Assembly: GCA_025057115.1 (NCBI GenBank)
Contig: JANWWZ010000005.1
Location: 12,995-76,994 of the forward strand
Source of the DNA: Bernardetiaceae bacterium
GTDB taxonomy: Bacteria; Bacteroidota; Bacteroidia; Cytophagales; Thermoflexibacteraceae
DNA: 64,000 bases
Direction of reading: 5' to 3'
Positions 63,601 to 64,000 of the stretch are shown piece by piece. How positions within the stretch are numbered: the stretch's first letter is position 1; each line of letters starts with the position of its first letter. The position numbers were made by a program, and so were the translations under genes. The notes below the pieces were generated by a model, which was not told the origin of the DNA, did not search any database, and saw only the letters and a list, made by a program, of their open reading frames with translations.

Positions 63601-64000
63601 CTGATGAACAACAACTTGGACCACTTGATGGAGGGCATCATTACCACTGGACTGGCCTGGCTAGAAGCCAATAAAGAAATGCTAGCACAAAAAGTGTATG
63701 AAGAAGCCTACGCGCGCAACAAAACAGGTGCCTTTTTTTACAAAAGTACTATTCAGGATACTGTCAAAGAGCTGGCAGAAAGGGGTATCCCAGAGTTCTT
63801 CAAAAAAGAAGCCGAAGGGTTAAAAGCTCTTGTGGCCGCCCAAGTACAGCGTTTAGGAGAAACTCCCTTAGGTGCCTTAGGCATCCAAATCGATGAAAAC
63901 CATCTCAAGCAACTCACTAATAAACTGTTAGAGAGCCAACAACTGCACCAGTCCGTTAAACGCATTTTGAGCCTGCTCATCGATGAAGTAGTGCAAATGC
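60682..64000 (+). CDS. Large DUF445-repeat membrane protein (3' end outside window)
   Basis: Open for more than 1106 residues to the window end without a stop. It begins ATG at 60682 and has the DUF445 signature twice: GYKTNDLAIQMLF at residues 16-28 and GYGTNWLALQMIF at 693-705, the second followed by the canonical GGYVLPFTPGVVAKNQ. Hydrophobic segments precede each signature (about 2-17 and 652-672). The region between is helical and repetitive in character. DUF445 proteins are about 400 residues and of unknown, probably envelope-related, function; this one looks like two fused copies with long helical extensions. It is likely co-transcribed with pyrB. The in-frame spacing of the two motifs argues against a frameshift. 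Confidence 0.75.
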   Translation, partial: MLTALIAKIISGAYVGYKTNDLAIQMLFRKRFGLGGVVLRTRQEFITNISQLVERDIINHHTLSRELIENTGAFQKSIAEAVEDFFERRLWLYLPEDEPIASIAGFQSSLDAFLYSASQVIAHPQLQRSWHRTIHLIDWEIVCTPILLQALEQLLQELLELSQRSRPFLSHTLPYELLQSISPAALFSAEEFQQLGIVLFQPLENFHLAVQSKQVARCAERIEELLLDDSLLTAIVAPLLELTLGALLGQENGKTLVRTLASRLILVVESSEGLQLMENLADAFGRLLRQEQTTIYDLLGQNLASKFDAFLGKYLPTILSQIIEWLQARRFQLESMIDETFRKNIKWKLQDIILQLFVGSVSRYADVVKRITDVLNEHSQHPATTAALLTEQIIRFLKQNSIGQIVERLQHNQKRLSSPDKAKSPDAVALLLQKAIKQILQSPADEWLQFSALAERPLKELVTPQQAKFLVKEGLSYLWHASFLQGWCYQPAASAWIQQLLFAQWEKLYQLPVSALVTQAQFYQLVAQADAKLPQLLKGILLSHRQGIVNLMSHFAARALNTAQWSLLIATYLASSLEQLGKQPWKTVCSAFKKWSVALPAQLQQLLLQNLEFLLKGKIEAVVHNSLQKMPNEKLLELVERFMGRELKPITLLGALLGGIAGGILSFLPSFGTVSQLAWQDALLAAFAYGLTGYGTNWLALQMIFKPYRPIRWGGYVLPFTPGVVAKNQLRFAENMGKFVAGGLLNAQNIVAVLEDKKDQICQQVNDYVKNTALSIPEAWIAKYAPDLATILTDWAGQALEQHQTSLVHFFAEQLGNISLQDMPWERLFEQLKNRLQISQHRMGLAKWIVQQTGERLKKMNLATLWSSPDCAAEIASWALPLVAKAIEQLDPKSFLLLAIEQFQKQLCHVPLKSYLTPHQQEKLTTHLYAAFKKQLQNPALRQSIYRLIESRLAAELHPERPISQLFGGKLLELMNNNLDHLMEGIITTGLAWLEANKEMLAQKVYEEAYARNKTGAFFYKSTIQDTVKELAERGIPEFFKKEAEGLKALVAAQVQRLGETPLGALGIQIDENHLKQLTNKLLESQQLHQSVKRILSLLIDEVVQM

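Noticed and set aside
1-64000. CRISPR array, prophage, insertion sequence, biosynthetic or defence island
   Set aside because: No spaced direct repeats, integrase, transposase, phage structural gene or Cas/restriction gene was found; the only repeat of note is the Uma2 duplication.

Overview
The window looks like a chromosomal segment of a Bacteroidota bacterium, most likely of the Cytophagia/Cytophagales type. Supporting signs are type IX secretion genes (porU, porV and a DUF5103 plug protein), a 65-residue bS21 gene with a Shine-Dalgarno-like GAGGA, a short-LID adenylate kinase, a Bacteroidota-style carotenoid desaturase, GDYXXLXY and DUF3575 proteins, and repeated TAnnTTTG -7 promoter boxes. 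Genus and species cannot be fixed from what is visible. No prophage, insertion sequence or CRISPR array was seen.

Layout. 1-1800: two Uma2-type nuclease genes (the first cut by the window edge) sharing a nearly identical 244-bp 3' part, then a small membrane protein. 1974-3616 (minus): kynurenine 3-monooxygenase and rpsU. 3759-9285 (plus): YbfF-type hydrolase, SNF2 helicase, TPR protein, adenylate kinase. 9286-9580: a gap rich in inverted repeats. 9581-19295 (minus): a complete branched-chain amino acid block in the order leuC-leuD-leuB-leuA, then ilvE-ilvD-ilvB-ilvN. 19434-24934 (minus): EamA transporter, LptF/G permease, beta-CASP nuclease, PurF. 25086-34085 (plus): acyl-CoA dehydrogenase, porU, porV, CrtD-like desaturase, T9SS plug. 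34230-40930: rplS (minus), then rpoC, hemH and a GDYXXLXY protein (plus). 41030-44496: methyltransferase and phosphosugar isomerase (minus), pyrC and tRNA-His (plus). 44553-52890 (minus): two M14 carboxypeptidase-family genes, a DUF3575 protein, dxs and a TPR histidine kinase. 52956-55648 (plus): WD40 protein, DivIVA-domain protein, folB, coaD. 55716-59477 (minus): 5-oxoprolinase. 59719-64000 (plus): pyrB and a very large DUF445-repeat protein that runs off the window.

The strongest regulatory discovery lies between leuA and ilvE. It is an apparently complete transcription attenuator with a promoter-like element, an 11-residue leader peptide MVLVILLTPLG, a 1:2 hairpin overlapping the leader codons, a 13-bp antiterminator pairing, and a 13-bp terminator followed by a U-tract. 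It should tie ilvEDBN expression to charging of Val, Leu and Ile tRNAs. A shared palindrome GTTAAT-N3-ATTAAC in front of leuC and ilvB suggests a second layer of control. LeuA lacks the C-terminal leucine-feedback domain, which fits control at the level of expression.

Other unusual points are rpoC without rpoB next to it, a catalytically dead-looking M14 paralogue in which the HxxE zinc motif reads ExxH, a duplicated DUF445 protein of more than 1100 residues, and a T9SS cluster that combines the sortase, its shuttle and the translocon plug.
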